From the NCBI GenBank assembly GCA_028281885.1, contig JANQJA010000003.1:1-64000 (forward strand): a stretch of 64,000 bases of DNA, in the 5' to 3' direction. The translations under genes and the position numbers were made by a program. How positions within the stretch are numbered: position 1 is the first letter of the stretch; the number at the start of each line of letters is the position of its first letter. This document shows, piece by piece, positions 9,712 to 19,295 of the stretch. This stretch comes from Pseudomonadales bacterium. GTDB lineage: Bacteria > Pseudomonadota > Gammaproteobacteria > Pseudomonadales > Azotimanducaceae. The notes beneath the pieces were generated by a model, which had not been told where the DNA came from, made no database searches, and was given only the letters and a program-made list of their open reading frames with translations.

Positions 9712-11040
9712 ATGGCAAGTACCCTGGCACAACGAGGCAAGGCAGCCGCCGCAAGCGGTGGGCTGACAGAGCTGCGACAACGGATCTTCTATGTCCTGCT
9801 CGCGATTTTTGTTTATCGCGTCGGCAGCCATATTCCCGTGCCCGGGATCAATCCGGAGCGTCTGCGTGCGCTGTTCGATCAGCAGCAGGGCGGCATTCTC
9901 GATCTGTTTAACATGTTTTCCGGTGGCGCCCTCGAACGCATGAGTATTTTTGCACTCGGCATCATGCCCTACATCTCCGCGTCGATTATTACCCAGCTGC
10001 TGGTGGCAACGACGCCGTCGCTGCAGCAGCTGCGCAAGGAAGGTGAGAGCGGTCGCCGCAAGATTCAGCAGTACACCCGTTATGGCACGCTGGTGCTTGC
10101 CCTGATTCAGGGGCTTGCCATGAGCAGCGGCCTTGCGTCCCAGGAGCTGGCATACACCAGCGCTTTCGCGTTCCATTTTGTCGCCGTCACCACGCTGGTG
10201 ACTGGCGCCATGTTCCTGATGTGGCTGGGCGAGCAGGTTACAGAACGCGGCGTGGGTAATGGTATTTCGATTCTTATTTTTGCCGGTATCGTTGCCGGTT
10301 TCCCCGGCGCCATTGGTCAGTTGTTTGAGCAGGGTCGCCAGGGCGAGATTCATCCGCTGGTGATGCTGGGTGTCGGTGCACTCGCTGTGATGGTGGTCGC
10401 TGGCGTGGTCTTTGTCGAGCGCGGTCAGCGTCGGATTACGATCAACTATGCGCGGCGCCAGCAGGGTCGCCAGATGTATCAGGCCCAGAGCAGCCACCTG
10501 CCGCTCAAGGTCAACATGGCAGGCGTGATTCCTGCGATCTTCGCGTCGAGCCTGCTGTTGTTCCCGGCATCGCTGGGTCAGTGGTTCGGCCAGTCGCCGG
10601 GGATGGAGTGGTTGCAGGAGCTGTCTTTGCAGATTGCGCCGGGCCAGCCGCTCAATATCATCCTGTTCTCGGCGGGCATCATCTTCTTCTGCTTCTGGTA
10701 TACGGCGATCATGTTCAATCCGAAAGAGGTGGCCGATAACCTGAAGCGATCCGGTGCATTCATTCCAGGCTATCGCCCCGGTGACCAGACCGCACGTTAC
10801 ATCGACACGATTCTGACTCGACTGACGCTGTTCGGTTCGCTGTACATGACAGCGGTGTGCCTGCTGCCGCAGTTTCTGGTGGTGCACACAGGCATTACGT
10901 TCCAGCTGGGCGGTACGGCGCTGCTGATCGTCGTGGTCGTGGTGATGGACTTTATGGCTCAGGTGCAGACTCACCTGATGTCTCATCAGTATGAGTCGCT
11001 GATGAAGAAATCGAATTTGCAGAACTTCGGCCGCAGATAG
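9712..11040 (+). CDS. secY: Preprotein translocase subunit SecY
   Basis: A 442-residue SecY, the usual length, with ten predicted membrane helices. The plug and pore regions include PGINPERL and [28 protein letters not shown]-like segments, and there is a C-terminal tail [20 protein letters not shown]. It forms the SecYEG channel used by most exported proteins encoded later in the window. Its place in spc just before rpmJ is canonical. Confidence 0.99.
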   Translation: MASTLAQRGKAAAASGGLTELRQRIFYVLLAIFVYRVGSHIPVPGINPERLRALFDQQQGGILDLFNMFSGGALERMSIFALGIMPYISASIITQLLVATTPSLQQLRKEGESGRRKIQQYTRYGTLVLALIQGLAMSSGLASQELAYTSAFAFHFVAVTTLVTGAMFLMWLGEQVTERGVGNGISILIFAGIVAGFPGAIGQLFEQGRQGEIHPLVMLGVGALAVMVVAGVVFVERGQRRITINYARRQQGRQMYQAQSSHLPLKVNMAGVIPAIFASSLLLFPASLGQWFGQSPGMEWLQELSLQIAPGQPLNIILFSAGIIFFCFWYTAIMFNPKEVADNLKRSGAFIPGYRPGDQTARYIDTILTRLTLFGSLYMTAVCLLPQFLVVHTGITFQLGGTALLIVVVVVMDFMAQVQTHLMSHQYESLMKKSNLQNFGRR

Positions 11041-11059
11041 AGGTCGCTGGGAGACCAAC

Positions 11060-11173
11060 ATGAAGGTAAGAGCTTCAGTTAAAAGGATGTGCCGTAACTG
11101 CCGCATCATTCGGCGGAAAGGCGCGGTGCGGGTGATCTGCACTGAACCCAAGCATAAACAGCGCCAGGGCTAG
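11060..11173 (+). CDS. rpmJ: 50S ribosomal protein L36
   Basis: A 37-residue protein ([15 protein letters not shown]... ending KHKQRQG). Cys11, Cys14, Cys27 and His32 form the zinc site, so this is the zinc-binding form. It has an AUG start and a GGGAG ribosome binding site. It is short and easily missed in gene calling. Confidence 0.97.
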   Translation: MKVRASVKRMCRNCRIIRRKGAVRVICTEPKHKQRQG

Positions 11174-11197
11174 GGCGCGAACAGATAGGAGCACTGA

Positions 11198-11554
11198 ATG
11201 GCTCGTTTAGCTGGAATTAACGTTCCTGACAACAAGCACACAGAGATTTCGCTGACGTACATCTTCGGCATCGGCCGCAGGACGGCGCAGCAAATCTGTG
11301 ACCTGACCGGCGTCAATCCGACCGTAAAGATGGGCGATCTGACCGAGGAAGAACTCGACAAGCTGCGCGCTCATATTGGCACGATGACGGTTGAGGGCGA
11401 CCTGCGCCGCCAGTACCAGCTGAACGTCAAGCGTCTGCTGGATCTCGGTTGCAACCGTGGTATTCGCCATCGTCGCAACCTGCCGGTTCGTGGTCAGAAC
11501 ACCAAGAACAATGCGCGTACGCGCAAGGGGCCCAAGCGTCCGGTTCGACGCTAG
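11198..11554 (+). CDS. rpsM: 30S ribosomal protein S13
   Basis: A 118-residue S13 starting [22 protein letters not shown], with the basic C-terminal tail [20 protein letters not shown]. It contacts L5 and P-site tRNA. First gene of the alpha operon. Confidence 0.99.
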   Translation: MARLAGINVPDNKHTEISLTYIFGIGRRTAQQICDLTGVNPTVKMGDLTEEELDKLRAHIGTMTVEGDLRRQYQLNVKRLLDLGCNRGIRHRRNLPVRGQNTKNNARTRKGPKRPVRR

Positions 11555-11582
11555 GCCAGATGAATAACGGGAAACAGTAACT

Positions 11583-12017
11583 ATGTCAGAAACCGAAACC
11601 CAAGAAGCGACCACTGACGCCGAGGAAGCGCCGAAGCCTGCGGTATCCACGCGTCGTCGCGGCAAGCGACAGGTGGTGGATGGTCTTGCGCACATTCATG
11701 CATCGTTCAACAACACGATTATTACCATCACCGATCGTCAGGGTGGCGCACTTGCCTGGGCAACTGCCGGGGGCTCCGGCTTCCGTGGCGCGCGCAAGAG
11801 CACACCGTTCGCTGCCCAGGTTGCCGCCGAACGTGCCGGTAACGCTGCGCTCGAATACGGCCTGCAGAACCTGGAAGTATTTGTGAAGGGTCCGGGGCCT
11901 GGTCGTGAAGCGGCAGTTCGTGCGCTGAATGCCGTTGGTTATCGAATTACTAACATCACAGACGTAACGCCGATTCCGCACAACGGTTGTCGGCCACCCA
12001 AGCGAAGAAGGGTGTAA
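11583..12017 (+). CDS. rpsK: 30S ribosomal protein S11
   Basis: 144 residues, about 15 longer than most bacterial S11 proteins. The extra part is an acidic N-terminus ([17 protein letters not shown]) before the normal core [15 protein letters not shown] and the end [18 protein letters not shown]. The clear start codon after GGGAAACAG makes this the simplest reading. Confidence 0.97.
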   Translation: MSETETQEATTDAEEAPKPAVSTRRRGKRQVVDGLAHIHASFNNTIITITDRQGGALAWATAGGSGFRGARKSTPFAAQVAAERAGNAALEYGLQNLEVFVKGPGPGREAAVRALNAVGYRITNITDVTPIPHNGCRPPKRRRV

Positions 12018-12028
12018 AGGAGACTTTC

Positions 12029-12649
12029 ATGGCGAGATATCTCGGCCCAACCTGCAAACTGGCGCGACGCGAAGGTACCGATCTCTTTTTGAAGAGTGGC
12101 GTCCGTCCACTCGAGTCCAAATGTCGACTGGAGAGCGCTCCGGGTCAGCACGGCGCACGTCGTGTCCGTAACTCGGACTACGCTGTCCAGCTGCGTGAGA
12201 AGCAAAAGGTACGTCGTTTGTATGGTGTGCTCGAAAAGCAGTTCCGTAACTACTACAAGCGCGCGGACCGTCAAAAAGGTGCCACCGGTGAAAACCTGTT
12301 GCGCATTCTCGAGCGCCGTCTCGACAATGTGGTGTATCGCATGGGGTTTGGTTCGACTCGTGCGGAAGCGCGGCAGCTCGTATCTCACAAGGCAGTGCTG
12401 GTTAATGGCAATGTCGTCAATATTCCGTCGTATCAGGTAGAAGCCGGTGACACCATTTCCATTCGGGAAAAGTCACGTAACCAGTTGCGCATCCAGGGTG
12501 CGCTCACGATCGCTGCCAACCGGGCGGCCGTTGACTGGGTCGAGGTTGACGCGGACAAGCTGCAGGGCCTGTTCAAGGCGTACCCCGACCGTGATCAGCT
12601 CCCGCAGGAAATCAACGAGAACCTGATCGTCGAGCTGTACTCGAAGTAA
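12029..12649 (+). CDS. rpsD: 30S ribosomal protein S4
   Basis: 206 residues from ATG 12029, which has AAAGGAGA at the right spacing. An upstream in-frame start would overlap rpsK and is not used. [20 protein letters not shown] and the S4 domain ([22 protein letters not shown]) identify it. In E. coli S4 represses the alpha operon. Confidence 0.98.
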   Translation: MARYLGPTCKLARREGTDLFLKSGVRPLESKCRLESAPGQHGARRVRNSDYAVQLREKQKVRRLYGVLEKQFRNYYKRADRQKGATGENLLRILERRLDNVVYRMGFGSTRAEARQLVSHKAVLVNGNVVNIPSYQVEAGDTISIREKSRNQLRIQGALTIAANRAAVDWVEVDADKLQGLFKAYPDRDQLPQEINENLIVELYSK

Positions 12650-12748
12650 CGGGAAAGTAACGGCAGGCAACAGGTATTTAGAGGAATTTGTGGAGGTCCC
12701 GTAAGGGCTCTTTCGCAGTAAACAAACGCAATCAGACAGGTATCATCT

Positions 12749-13750
12749 ATGCCCCATGCGTCATTAGAGTTCTTGACCCCGAAGCACATTCAGGTCGAGC
12801 AGGTTAGCAACACGCGCGCCAACGTTATTCTTGAGCCGCTCGAGCGAGGCTTCGGCCATACGCTGGGTAACGCGCTGCGTCGCATCCTGCTGTCATCGAT
12901 GCCCGGCTGCGCCATTGTCGAAGCCGAGATCGAAAATGTATTGCATGAATACAGCACCATCGATGGCGTGCAGGAAGACGTGATTGAAATCCTGCTGAAC
13001 CTGAAGGGTGTGGCGGTGAAACTGAATGCGTCTGACGAAGCCACGCTGACCCTGAACAAGCAGGGCCCCGGCGTTGTCACTGCCGGCGATTTCCAGTTGG
13101 ATCACGACGTTGAGATCGCTAACCCCGATCACGTGATTGCGACCCTGAACGAGAGCGGTAGTCTGAATCTTCGCGCCAGGGTAGGTCGTGGCCGCGGTTA
13201 TGAACCGGCAGATCTGCGCCAGATGGACGAAGAACAGGGCCGCACCATCGGCAGCCTGTTGCTTGATGCATCCTACAGCCCGGTTCGTCGTGTCGCTTAC
13301 AAGGTCGACAGTGCCCGCGTTGAGCAGCGCACTGACCTCGACAAGCTGATCATCGATCTCGAAACCAACGGCACCATCGATCCGGAAGAAGCCATTCGCC
13401 GCGCTGCCACCATCCTGCAGCAACAGGTCAGCGTTTTTGTCGATCTGGAAAGCGAAAAGGAACCGGAACCGGAAGAACAGGAAGACGAGATCGATCCGAT
13501 TCTGCTGCGTCCGGTGGACGATCTGGAATTGACGGTTCGTTCGGCGAATTGTCTCAAGGCAGAGAATATTTATTACATTGGCGATCTGATTCGTCGTACC
13601 GAGGTAGAGCTGCTCAAGACGCCGAACCTTGGTAAGAAGTCGCTGACGGAAATCAAGGACGTGCTTGCCTCGCGTGGTTTGTCTCTTGGCATGCGTCTGG
13701 AAAACTGGCCGCCGTCGAGTCTGCGCGGTGATGACCGGGTACTGGGTTAA
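12749..13750 (+). CDS. rpoA: RNA polymerase alpha subunit
   Basis: 333 residues. The N-terminal assembly domain has [21 protein letters not shown]. The C-terminal domain has [15 protein letters not shown] and [16 protein letters not shown], which contact UP elements and activators such as CRP. The interdomain linker is rich in glutamate ([14 protein letters not shown]). Confidence 0.99.
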   Translation: MPHASLEFLTPKHIQVEQVSNTRANVILEPLERGFGHTLGNALRRILLSSMPGCAIVEAEIENVLHEYSTIDGVQEDVIEILLNLKGVAVKLNASDEATLTLNKQGPGVVTAGDFQLDHDVEIANPDHVIATLNESGSLNLRARVGRGRGYEPADLRQMDEEQGRTIGSLLLDASYSPVRRVAYKVDSARVEQRTDLDKLIIDLETNGTIDPEEAIRRAATILQQQVSVFVDLESEKEPEPEEQEDEIDPILLRPVDDLELTVRSANCLKAENIYYIGDLIRRTEVELLKTPNLGKKSLTEIKDVLASRGLSLGMRLENWPPSSLRGDDRVLG

Positions 13751-13814
13751 ACCATCGCTGTGATTGATCGCCGTGAGGCGGGCATCTCATCGAAGAGAGT
13801 GAATAGGTAGAACA

Positions 13815-14228
13815 ATGCGCCATCGAAAAAGTGGACGACAACTGAACCGGAACAGCTCACATCGCAAGTCGATGTTCCGCAATATGGCCTGCTCGCTGTT
13901 TGAGCACGAAGTCATCAAGACGACGCTGCCCAAGGCGAAAGAGCTGCGCCGTGTGGCAGAGCCGCTGATCACGCTGGCCAAGGACGATTCGGTGGCAAAC
14001 CGTCGACTGGCGTTCGCGCGGATGGGCGACAAGGCCGCGGTCGGCAAGCTGTTTGCTGAAATTGCGCCTCGCTACAGTGAGCGACCGGGTGGTTACACTC
14101 GCATCCTGAAGGCGGGCTTTCGTTCCGGCGATGCCGCGCCGATGGCCTATATCGAACTGGTCGATCGGCCGCTGCCGGACCCCGATGACTTCGATGACGA
14201 CATCGACGACGATGATGACGAAGATTAG
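13815..14228 (+). CDS. rplQ: 50S ribosomal protein L17 with acidic tail
   Basis: A 137-residue protein with the L17 core [20 protein letters not shown] and [24 protein letters not shown]. After the core comes an unusual tail of about 15 residues that is almost all aspartate ([14 protein letters not shown]). Last gene of the alpha operon, followed by a terminator. Confidence 0.98.
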   Translation: MRHRKSGRQLNRNSSHRKSMFRNMACSLFEHEVIKTTLPKAKELRRVAEPLITLAKDDSVANRRLAFARMGDKAAVGKLFAEIAPRYSERPGGYTRILKAGFRSGDAAPMAYIELVDRPLPDPDDFDDDIDDDDDED

Positions 14229-14246
14229 TCGCTAGCGATTTGATCA

Positions 14247-14271
14247 AAAGCCGGGTTCGCCCGGCTTTTTT
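14247..14271 (+). terminator. Rho-independent terminator of the alpha operon
   Basis: AAAAGCCGGG, loop TTCG, CCCGGCTTTT and a further T-run give a ten-pair hairpin with a stable tetraloop, 18 bases after rplQ. It is symmetrical, so it could act in both directions. Confidence 0.93.
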
Positions 14272-14329
14272 GTGCCGCACGCGATTCAGAGATAACACGC
14301 TTATAACACGCATAGAAGAAGGCAATACG

Positions 14330-15508
14330 ATGCATACCTCATTCAATCCAACAGTTCGTACGCTGATGGGCCCGGGTCCGTCCGATGTCAATCCGCGCAT
14401 TCTCACCGCCATGAGCAAACCCACCATCGGCCACCTGGACCCCGATTTCATCCGGTTGATGGATGAGATCAAGTCGCTGCTGCAACTCGCCTTCCAGACC
14501 GAAAACCAGCTTACGATTCCCGTCTCTGCGCCCGGCTCTGCCGGTATGGAAACCTGCTTTGTGAATCTCGTGGAACCGGGTGACAAGGTCGTGATCTGCC
14601 AGAATGGTGTTTTCGGTAGCCGCATGGCCGAAAATGTTACTCGCCAGGGTGGCGAGGTGATTGCGGTTGAGAACGAATGGGGTCGCGCCATTGATCCTGC
14701 GAAAGTTGAAGAAGCCCTCAAGGCGAATCCAGATGCGAAGATCCTGGCGTTTGTTCACGCCGAGACATCGACGGGCGCCTACAGCGATGCGGCGACCCTG
14801 TGCAAGCTGGCAAAGCAGTATGACTGTCTCACCATCGTCGACTGTGTAACCTCGTTAGGGGGTATCAACGTCACCATTGATGAGTGGGGTGCGGATGCCG
14901 TTTACAGCGGTACGCAGAAGTGCCTTTCGTGCGCACCCGGCCTGTCGCCGATCAGTTTCAGTCAGGGTGCAGTCGATGCGGTGAAAGCGCGCAGGCATCC
15001 AGTCACTTCCTGGTTCCTGGATTTGAATCTGGTGATGGGATACTGGGGCGAAGGCCAGACCCGCGCTTATCACCATACCGCACCGGTCAATGCGCTCTAC
15101 GGTCTGCATGAGGCTTTGGTCATCCTGGCCGAAGAGGGCCTTGAGAATAGCTGGCAGCGGCACATGACCAATCACCTGGCGCTGCGCGCGGGGCTCGAAG
15201 CCCTTGGTTTGTCGTTCATCGTGCCGGAGGATGAGCGGCTGCCGCAGTTGAATGCGGTGACCATTCCCGATGGTGTGGACGAAGGTGCGGTTCGTAAGCA
15301 GCTGCTACAACAGTTCAACCTTGAGATCGGTGCCGGTCTTGGGGCGCTCGCGGGCAAGGTGTGGCGCATCGGCCTCATGGGCTATGCCAGCAATCCGAAG
15401 AACGTCATGCTGTGCGTGAATGCACTGGAATCCGTGCTTGGCCAGTACAACGCACACATTAACAAGGGCGAGGCTACAGCTGCCGTGGCCGCTGCCTACG
15501 CGGGCTGA
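14330..15508 (+). CDS. Class V PLP aminotransferase (alanine/serine-glyoxylate type)
   Basis: 392 residues from ATG 14330 with AAGAAGG upstream. The N-terminal LMGPGPSDVNPRIL and the motif YSGTQKCLSCAPGLSP mark the alanine-glyoxylate / serine-pyruvate aminotransferase family. The lysine in TQKC should form the Schiff base with pyridoxal phosphate. The family transfers amino groups from alanine or serine to glyoxylate or related keto acids in the cytoplasm. The exact substrate cannot be read from sequence. The gene stands alone after the alpha-operon terminator and has no close partner on its strand. Confidence 0.9.
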   Translation: MHTSFNPTVRTLMGPGPSDVNPRILTAMSKPTIGHLDPDFIRLMDEIKSLLQLAFQTENQLTIPVSAPGSAGMETCFVNLVEPGDKVVICQNGVFGSRMAENVTRQGGEVIAVENEWGRAIDPAKVEEALKANPDAKILAFVHAETSTGAYSDAATLCKLAKQYDCLTIVDCVTSLGGINVTIDEWGADAVYSGTQKCLSCAPGLSPISFSQGAVDAVKARRHPVTSWFLDLNLVMGYWGEGQTRAYHHTAPVNALYGLHEALVILAEEGLENSWQRHMTNHLALRAGLEALGLSFIVPEDERLPQLNAVTIPDGVDEGAVRKQLLQQFNLEIGAGLGALAGKVWRIGLMGYASNPKNVMLCVNALESVLGQYNAHINKGEATAAVAAAYAG

Positions 15509-15594
15509 TACCGACTACCTTCCTGCTGCGGAGATTGCGATTCGCGACGCTGGAGGAACTCGCGGCGGTACTCTCGGGATGAGCGAGTTTCTGA

Positions 15595-16980
15595 CTAGTT
15601 CATCTTCCGTTTTAGTTCGCTCAATTTATCTTCGATCGCGTCTACTGCGATGAATGTGAAGGCGTTGCCAATCTTTCTCTGTTGAAGGAGTCCGAGTTCA
15701 GCAAGACGTAGTAGGTCTGTGCGAGCGGTGGGATAAGAGATGGTATGGGACTTTCTGTGGCTCTCGAAGGTGTAGCTGCTCGAGGGATTACGCAACGCGT
15801 GAGAAAGGAGCGCGAGTTGCCGGTAATTCAGGTGACGTGAGAATGCTGATGACCCCAGTATTTGTTCAACCTTTTTGATTTCGTCGGCTTTCCTGGTGAG
15901 ATACTCTTGTAAGTATTGAATCGCTCGAATAATGACGCGTAGATTGAAATCCAGAAAGTAGGTCGTGTCATTGTCATCAGTTTCTGTATAGAGATACGCA
16001 CGGGCATACTTTGCTGGACCGTTCTTCAGGATTGTAGAGATCGAGATGTATTCCATCATCCAGTAGCCGTGCTTTGCCATGGACCAGTAGAACAACGCTC
16101 GAGCGGTCCTGCCGTTGCCGTCAATGAATGGATGGTCGTAGCCGATCATGAAGTGCAGCAGGATGGATCGTATGACCGGGTGAAGGAATTCGCTGTCGTT
16201 CTCGGGGCCATTTGCAAGGTCACAAAGCGCCTGAATCCGGTCTTCGAGCTGATCTGCGTGGGGCGGATCATGAAGTAGCGTGTTGTCTCGATCGTCGTAT
16301 ACCCCAATTCGGTCGTTTGCCGTACGAAATCTTCCAACCGCGCCAGGATCATCTAGTGTTCCTTCAGTCACGATCCTGTGCAGGTGGAGCAGAAGTGAGG
16401 GAGATAGTGGCTGCTCGATGATTTCACGGATATAGGTCATGGCCTGATAGTTGTTAAAGATCATCTTTTCATCCTTGTCTCGAGGACGTCGACTTTCTCG
16501 CAACATGGCCTTTGCAATCTTGTGGGTCGTCGATGCACCTTCTAGTTGGCTTGATGTAATGGCTTCCTCGATCACGGAATTGACCAGGTATCTGTCTCGG
16601 GTAGCTGGATTTGCAACTTGCTCAGCAATCTGGACCCGACCGGAAGCCTGCTGATCCACTTGGTGTAGCTTCTGTTGAAGTGTGTCCGGAATCCAATAGA
16701 CGAAATTTGATCCTGATATGGCATGGAGTGGGAGTTTTCGATAGGCGCCGGATCTTCGGAGTTTCGTGAGATACCACCACTCCTCGTGGTTTGAGATCCC
16801 TTCTGGGAGCGGCTTGTATTTCATTTGTTCCCAGTGGAGGTATTCCTTGTCGCGGTCCTTGGCTAGGTCGGACGAGAGCAGTTCAAAGAGGCGACCCATA
16901 ACCCTTTGTTTTTCTGGGCTTTCTTCTTTCCCATCAAGCATGAGTTTCTCAAGAGAGGGCGGCGGGTTGGGAATCTTCAT
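15595..16980 (-). CDS. Class II Fic-family protein with C-terminal winged helix
   Basis: 461 residues. The active-site motif HPFIDGNGRTAR is complete (residues about 283-294), including the catalytic His and the Asn/Arg residues that bind nucleotide. SSQLEG at about 143-148 fits the (S/T)xxxE(G/N) inhibitory helix, placing it in class II, whose members usually AMPylate target proteins and are self-inhibited. The last 80 or so residues look like a winged-helix domain (YRQLALLSHAL, SYPTARTDLLRLAELGLLQ), so the protein may also bind DNA and control itself. The upstream region holds repeated TTTCTATAG motifs. It is monocistronic, with no obvious antitoxin. Target unknown. Confidence 0.9.
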   Translation of the reverse strand: MKIPNPPPSLEKLMLDGKEESPEKQRVMGRLFELLSSDLAKDRDKEYLHWEQMKYKPLPEGISNHEEWWYLTKLRRSGAYRKLPLHAISGSNFVYWIPDTLQQKLHQVDQQASGRVQIAEQVANPATRDRYLVNSVIEEAITSSQLEGASTTHKIAKAMLRESRRPRDKDEKMIFNNYQAMTYIREIIEQPLSPSLLLHLHRIVTEGTLDDPGAVGRFRTANDRIGVYDDRDNTLLHDPPHADQLEDRIQALCDLANGPENDSEFLHPVIRSILLHFMIGYDHPFIDGNGRTARALFYWSMAKHGYWMMEYISISTILKNGPAKYARAYLYTETDDNDTTYFLDFNLRVIIRAIQYLQEYLTRKADEIKKVEQILGSSAFSRHLNYRQLALLSHALRNPSSSYTFESHRKSHTISYPTARTDLLRLAELGLLQQRKIGNAFTFIAVDAIEDKLSELKRKMN

Positions 16981-17090
16981 GGACGTATAGAAAAACTATA
17001 AACTTGTATAAAATTTATAGTACAAGAATCTCTTTGTATTTCTATAGATTTTTCACAGATTTATACTTTTTCTATAGTTTTGGTTCGCAA
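16981..17090 (-). promoter_or_regulatory. AT-rich promoter region of the Fic gene with repeated operator-like motifs
   Basis: Within about 100 bases there are four copies of a TTT(T)CTATAG-like element: two on the plus strand (near 17039-17046 and 17067-17077) and two inverted near 16985-17000. There is also an interrupted palindrome CTTGTA...TACAAG (about 17003-17026) that overlaps a -10-like TATAAA. It lies directly before the Fic start. This fits a promoter with several binding sites for one regulator, possibly the Fic protein's own winged helix (inference). Confidence 0.5.
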
Positions 17091-17326
17091 TAGCGGCGTT
17101 CTGGTTGTGATCAACTGAAGAGCGCAGTTCCCAACTGCCGCTCACACGCCGGTACTAAAGATTTCCGTCAAGTTTGACCAAACAGAAGACACATAAAACA
17201 TACTGCCCTTGAATAAACTTCGAGTCCTTTCATGCATCAGTCTCTGCGATTTCGAACTCAACCACGTATAGGCATTTACGCTCTCTGCCTTGTAACCCCA
17301 TGTTATGCGTTTGACCCGTCGTGTGA
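17091..17326. other. Intergenic region between the Fic and DUF2059 genes
   Basis: I see no gene here. On the minus strand an attC-like heptamer (GCATAACATG, about 17298-17307) lies just after the DUF2059 stop, but a matching partner core is not evident. Confidence 0.4.
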
Positions 17327-17791
17327 TTATTCGGATTGCATGGCCTGAATGCGGTTAGCTTCCTCAGCGATCATTGCTTGCAGTTCTTGCATGTTTTCCT
17401 GGATTCGCTGGGCTCCTATCTGCGCTCCTTCCGCGGTCAGTTCTGGCATGACCCTCAAGGATTTCATGCCGGTCGGAGTTTTGTAGAAGGCGGCGAGATC
17501 CCTGAGTTCGCTTGCGGTAAAAGCTGAACTATATATCCGGAGAAGTTCTGGCTTAAGCGATTGATAGCTCATGTGTTTCTGGAAAAAGGTAATCATGACA
17601 CCCCGGTAAGGAAGGAGGCCCGGGTTCTGCTGAAGCTGAACGTCCAGCATGTAATTGATTGACTCCTGAAGCAGGTTCTCCGTATCCATGAGCCGAAGCA
17701 GTTCTTCAGCCTCCGCGGTCGCACTATCCTCCGCAACGGCATTCGACGCGAAGAACATAGTAGTTACTAGAAGGATGGCGGCTTTATTCAT
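17327..17791 (-). CDS. Exported DUF2059-family protein
   Basis: 154 residues from ATG 17791, which has AAGGA six bases upstream. A second ATG six bases earlier directly abuts that site and is less likely. A signal peptide (MNKAAILLVTTMFFASNAVA) is followed by a helical DUF2059 domain with FTASELRDLAAFYKTPTGMKSL, the conserved core. The family is periplasmic and of unknown function. Neighbouring genes give no hint. Confidence 0.85.
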   Translation of the reverse strand: MNKAAILLVTTMFFASNAVAEDSATAEAEELLRLMDTENLLQESINYMLDVQLQQNPGLLPYRGVMITFFQKHMSYQSLKPELLRIYSSAFTASELRDLAAFYKTPTGMKSLRVMPELTAEGAQIGAQRIQENMQELQAMIAEEANRIQAMQSE

Positions 17792-17936
17792 GATCATTCC
17801 TTAATCAGTGAATGTCTGTTTGATGTGTGATGACCTGGTGTTCTGTTCACTGGCGTGTGAATAGTGAATACGGCAAGGATTTCCTCTCATCTACACCTGC
17901 CGACAGCGATGTGGCAGGTTGCTTGGTTACGTCACG

Positions 17937-18464
17937 TTATGTGTCACCGCTCAGGTCCCGAGCTTTCAGTATTGATTGCAATTCGTAGCCGGCTTTCTGA
18001 AGATTCTCAAAGCCTCCGGTTTCCCGATCAATCACACAGACAATGCCTATCGGCTGGATACCGTCATTACCTAGCTTCTCAAGGGCGTCGAGAATAGCGC
18101 CGCCGGAAGAAACAACATCCTCAACGATGACAATCTTCTTTCCAACGAGGCTCGGCCCTTCGGCATATTTGCATGTGCCATAGGTCTTGGCTTCTTTTCG
18201 CACGAAGGCTGCCGGCAGTCCGGTAATCTGGCTGAGAACGGAAACGACCGGGATGCCGCCCATCTCCAGTCCCGCCAATATCTCAGCTTCGGGCGGGATG
18301 AGCTTCGAGAGTGCCACGCAGATATCGTGCAGAAGCGCCGGGTCTGACTCGAACAGATACTTGTCGAAGTAGGTGTCAGAGACTGCGCCGGAGCGGAGCG
18401 TGAATTCGCCCTTCAGTTCAGCAACCGATTTGATTCTGGGAGCGAGGTCAGCCTTGGCGTCCAT
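17937..18464 (-). CDS. pyrE: Orotate phosphoribosyltransferase-like protein (PyrE)
   Basis: 175 residues from ATG 18464, chosen for the AAGGTG site seven bases upstream. The PRPP-binding loop IVIVEDVVSSGGAI and the segment AFVRKEAKTYG fit orotate phosphoribosyltransferases, which convert orotate and PRPP to OMP in pyrimidine synthesis. The usual Thr of the PRPP loop is Ser. The gene is isolated from other pyr genes, and a genome may carry a second copy. The TAA stop lies in an ACATAAC sequence reminiscent of integron attC cores, but no full site is visible. Confidence 0.82.
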   Translation of the reverse strand: MDAKADLAPRIKSVAELKGEFTLRSGAVSDTYFDKYLFESDPALLHDICVALSKLIPPEAEILAGLEMGGIPVVSVLSQITGLPAAFVRKEAKTYGTCKYAEGPSLVGKKIVIVEDVVSSGGAILDALEKLGNDGIQPIGIVCVIDRETGGFENLQKAGYELQSILKARDLSGDT

Positions 18465-18600
18465 GACGGCACCTTGAGAAAACCTGATCATGACTGAAAG
18501 AATGCATGATTAATACTGTGCCAGTGTTGGCGAGTAGCAGAAACCGCTGCTCAAAAGTCGTTCGTAAACAGACGTCCGGTTGTTCGACGCCGTTGAAAGA

Positions 18601-18801
18601 CTACAGCAGCAGATCGCAACCGAACACGGTCTCGATCGGGTCGATCATAAACCCGTGCTCTGGTTTTGGCGCAAAAAGCATTGAAGGCCAGTAGAGCAGT
18701 ACCCAGCTTAGCCAATAGGCAGTGCCGAATGCTCCAATGGCGATGGCCCAGACGGTAAGACGCAGCAACAAAGTGGTTAGACGCTTTTGACTAGCAGTCA
18801 T
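18601..18801 (-). CDS. Small membrane protein, unknown
   Basis: 66 residues with two hydrophobic stretches: LLLRLTVWAIAIGAFGTAY, then WLSWVLLYWPSMLF. Its start overlaps the stop of the upstream gene by four bases, so the two are probably made together at the inner membrane. I do not recognise the family. A Fur-like box about 200 bases before the first gene hints at iron control (inference). Confidence 0.6.
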   Translation of the reverse strand: MTASQKRLTTLLLRLTVWAIAIGAFGTAYWLSWVLLYWPSMLFAPKPEHGFMIDPIETVFGCDLLL

Positions 18802-19295
18802 GATTGCTCCTTGTCGCGAGCTGGAACCACCGAGAGGTGGCGAACGCCAGTCAAAGACAGGCCGGCAGTACGTAGGGTCTCAACATAAATTCCTGCAGTG
18901 CGCTGAAAAGAGCGCTCCAGGGAACCGGTTAACATCGTCGATAGCTCTTTGCTCGCACGATCTTGATCGTCAAGCTGGATGGCTCGAAGGCTCTTCAATA
19001 GAGAAAGTTCATCGGCGCTCAGGGTTTTGCTGCAGTGGCACCGGATCTCAATAGGTCGTATTGCCGCCAGGGCGAGTAGGCTCATGAATTCGTTCAGCGG
19101 ATCAATTGCGGCCGTAGGGCAGCGCAGTCTGTTGTAGGTTGGCGACAGAGTTTGCGAGATGCTCTGTTGCGAACCTTTCATCAGCACCCATTGACGCATG
19201 CTCAATAGCAGCAGTTGACCGCCTTGAGAAATGCCTGAAGCGGGTTGTTCGCGAGGTTGAACTGTTTGTGTTGTCGGGTTTGCGTAGACTTCCAT
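18798..19295 (-). CDS. Conserved-looking protein of unknown function
   Basis: 165 residues without a signal peptide or clear motif. It has a hydrophobic or helical middle (LNEFMSLLALAAIRPIEI) followed by HCSKTLSADELSLLKSL. It is coupled by ATGA to the small membrane protein. A strong Fur-like box lies about 190 bases upstream on the same strand, with nothing else convincing in between. Function not recognised. Confidence 0.6.
   Translation of the reverse strand: MEVYANPTTQTVQPREQPASGISQGGQLLLLSMRQWVLMKGSQQSISQTLSPTYNRLRCPTAAIDPLNEFMSLLALAAIRPIEIRCHCSKTLSADELSLLKSLRAIQLDDQDRASKELSTMLTGSLERSFQRTAGIYVETLRTAGLSLTGVRHLSVVPARDKEQS

Noticed and set aside
9547-11151. A long open frame (534 codons) antisense to rplO and secY
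   Set aside because: It lies wholly opposite well-supported genes; its His/Gln/Arg-rich composition is what the antisense of high-GC coding sequence gives, and it has no ribosome binding site.
16981-19295. Toxin-antitoxin partner for the class II Fic gene
   Set aside because: No small gene overlaps or closely precedes it; class II Fic proteins carry their inhibitor in the same chain.
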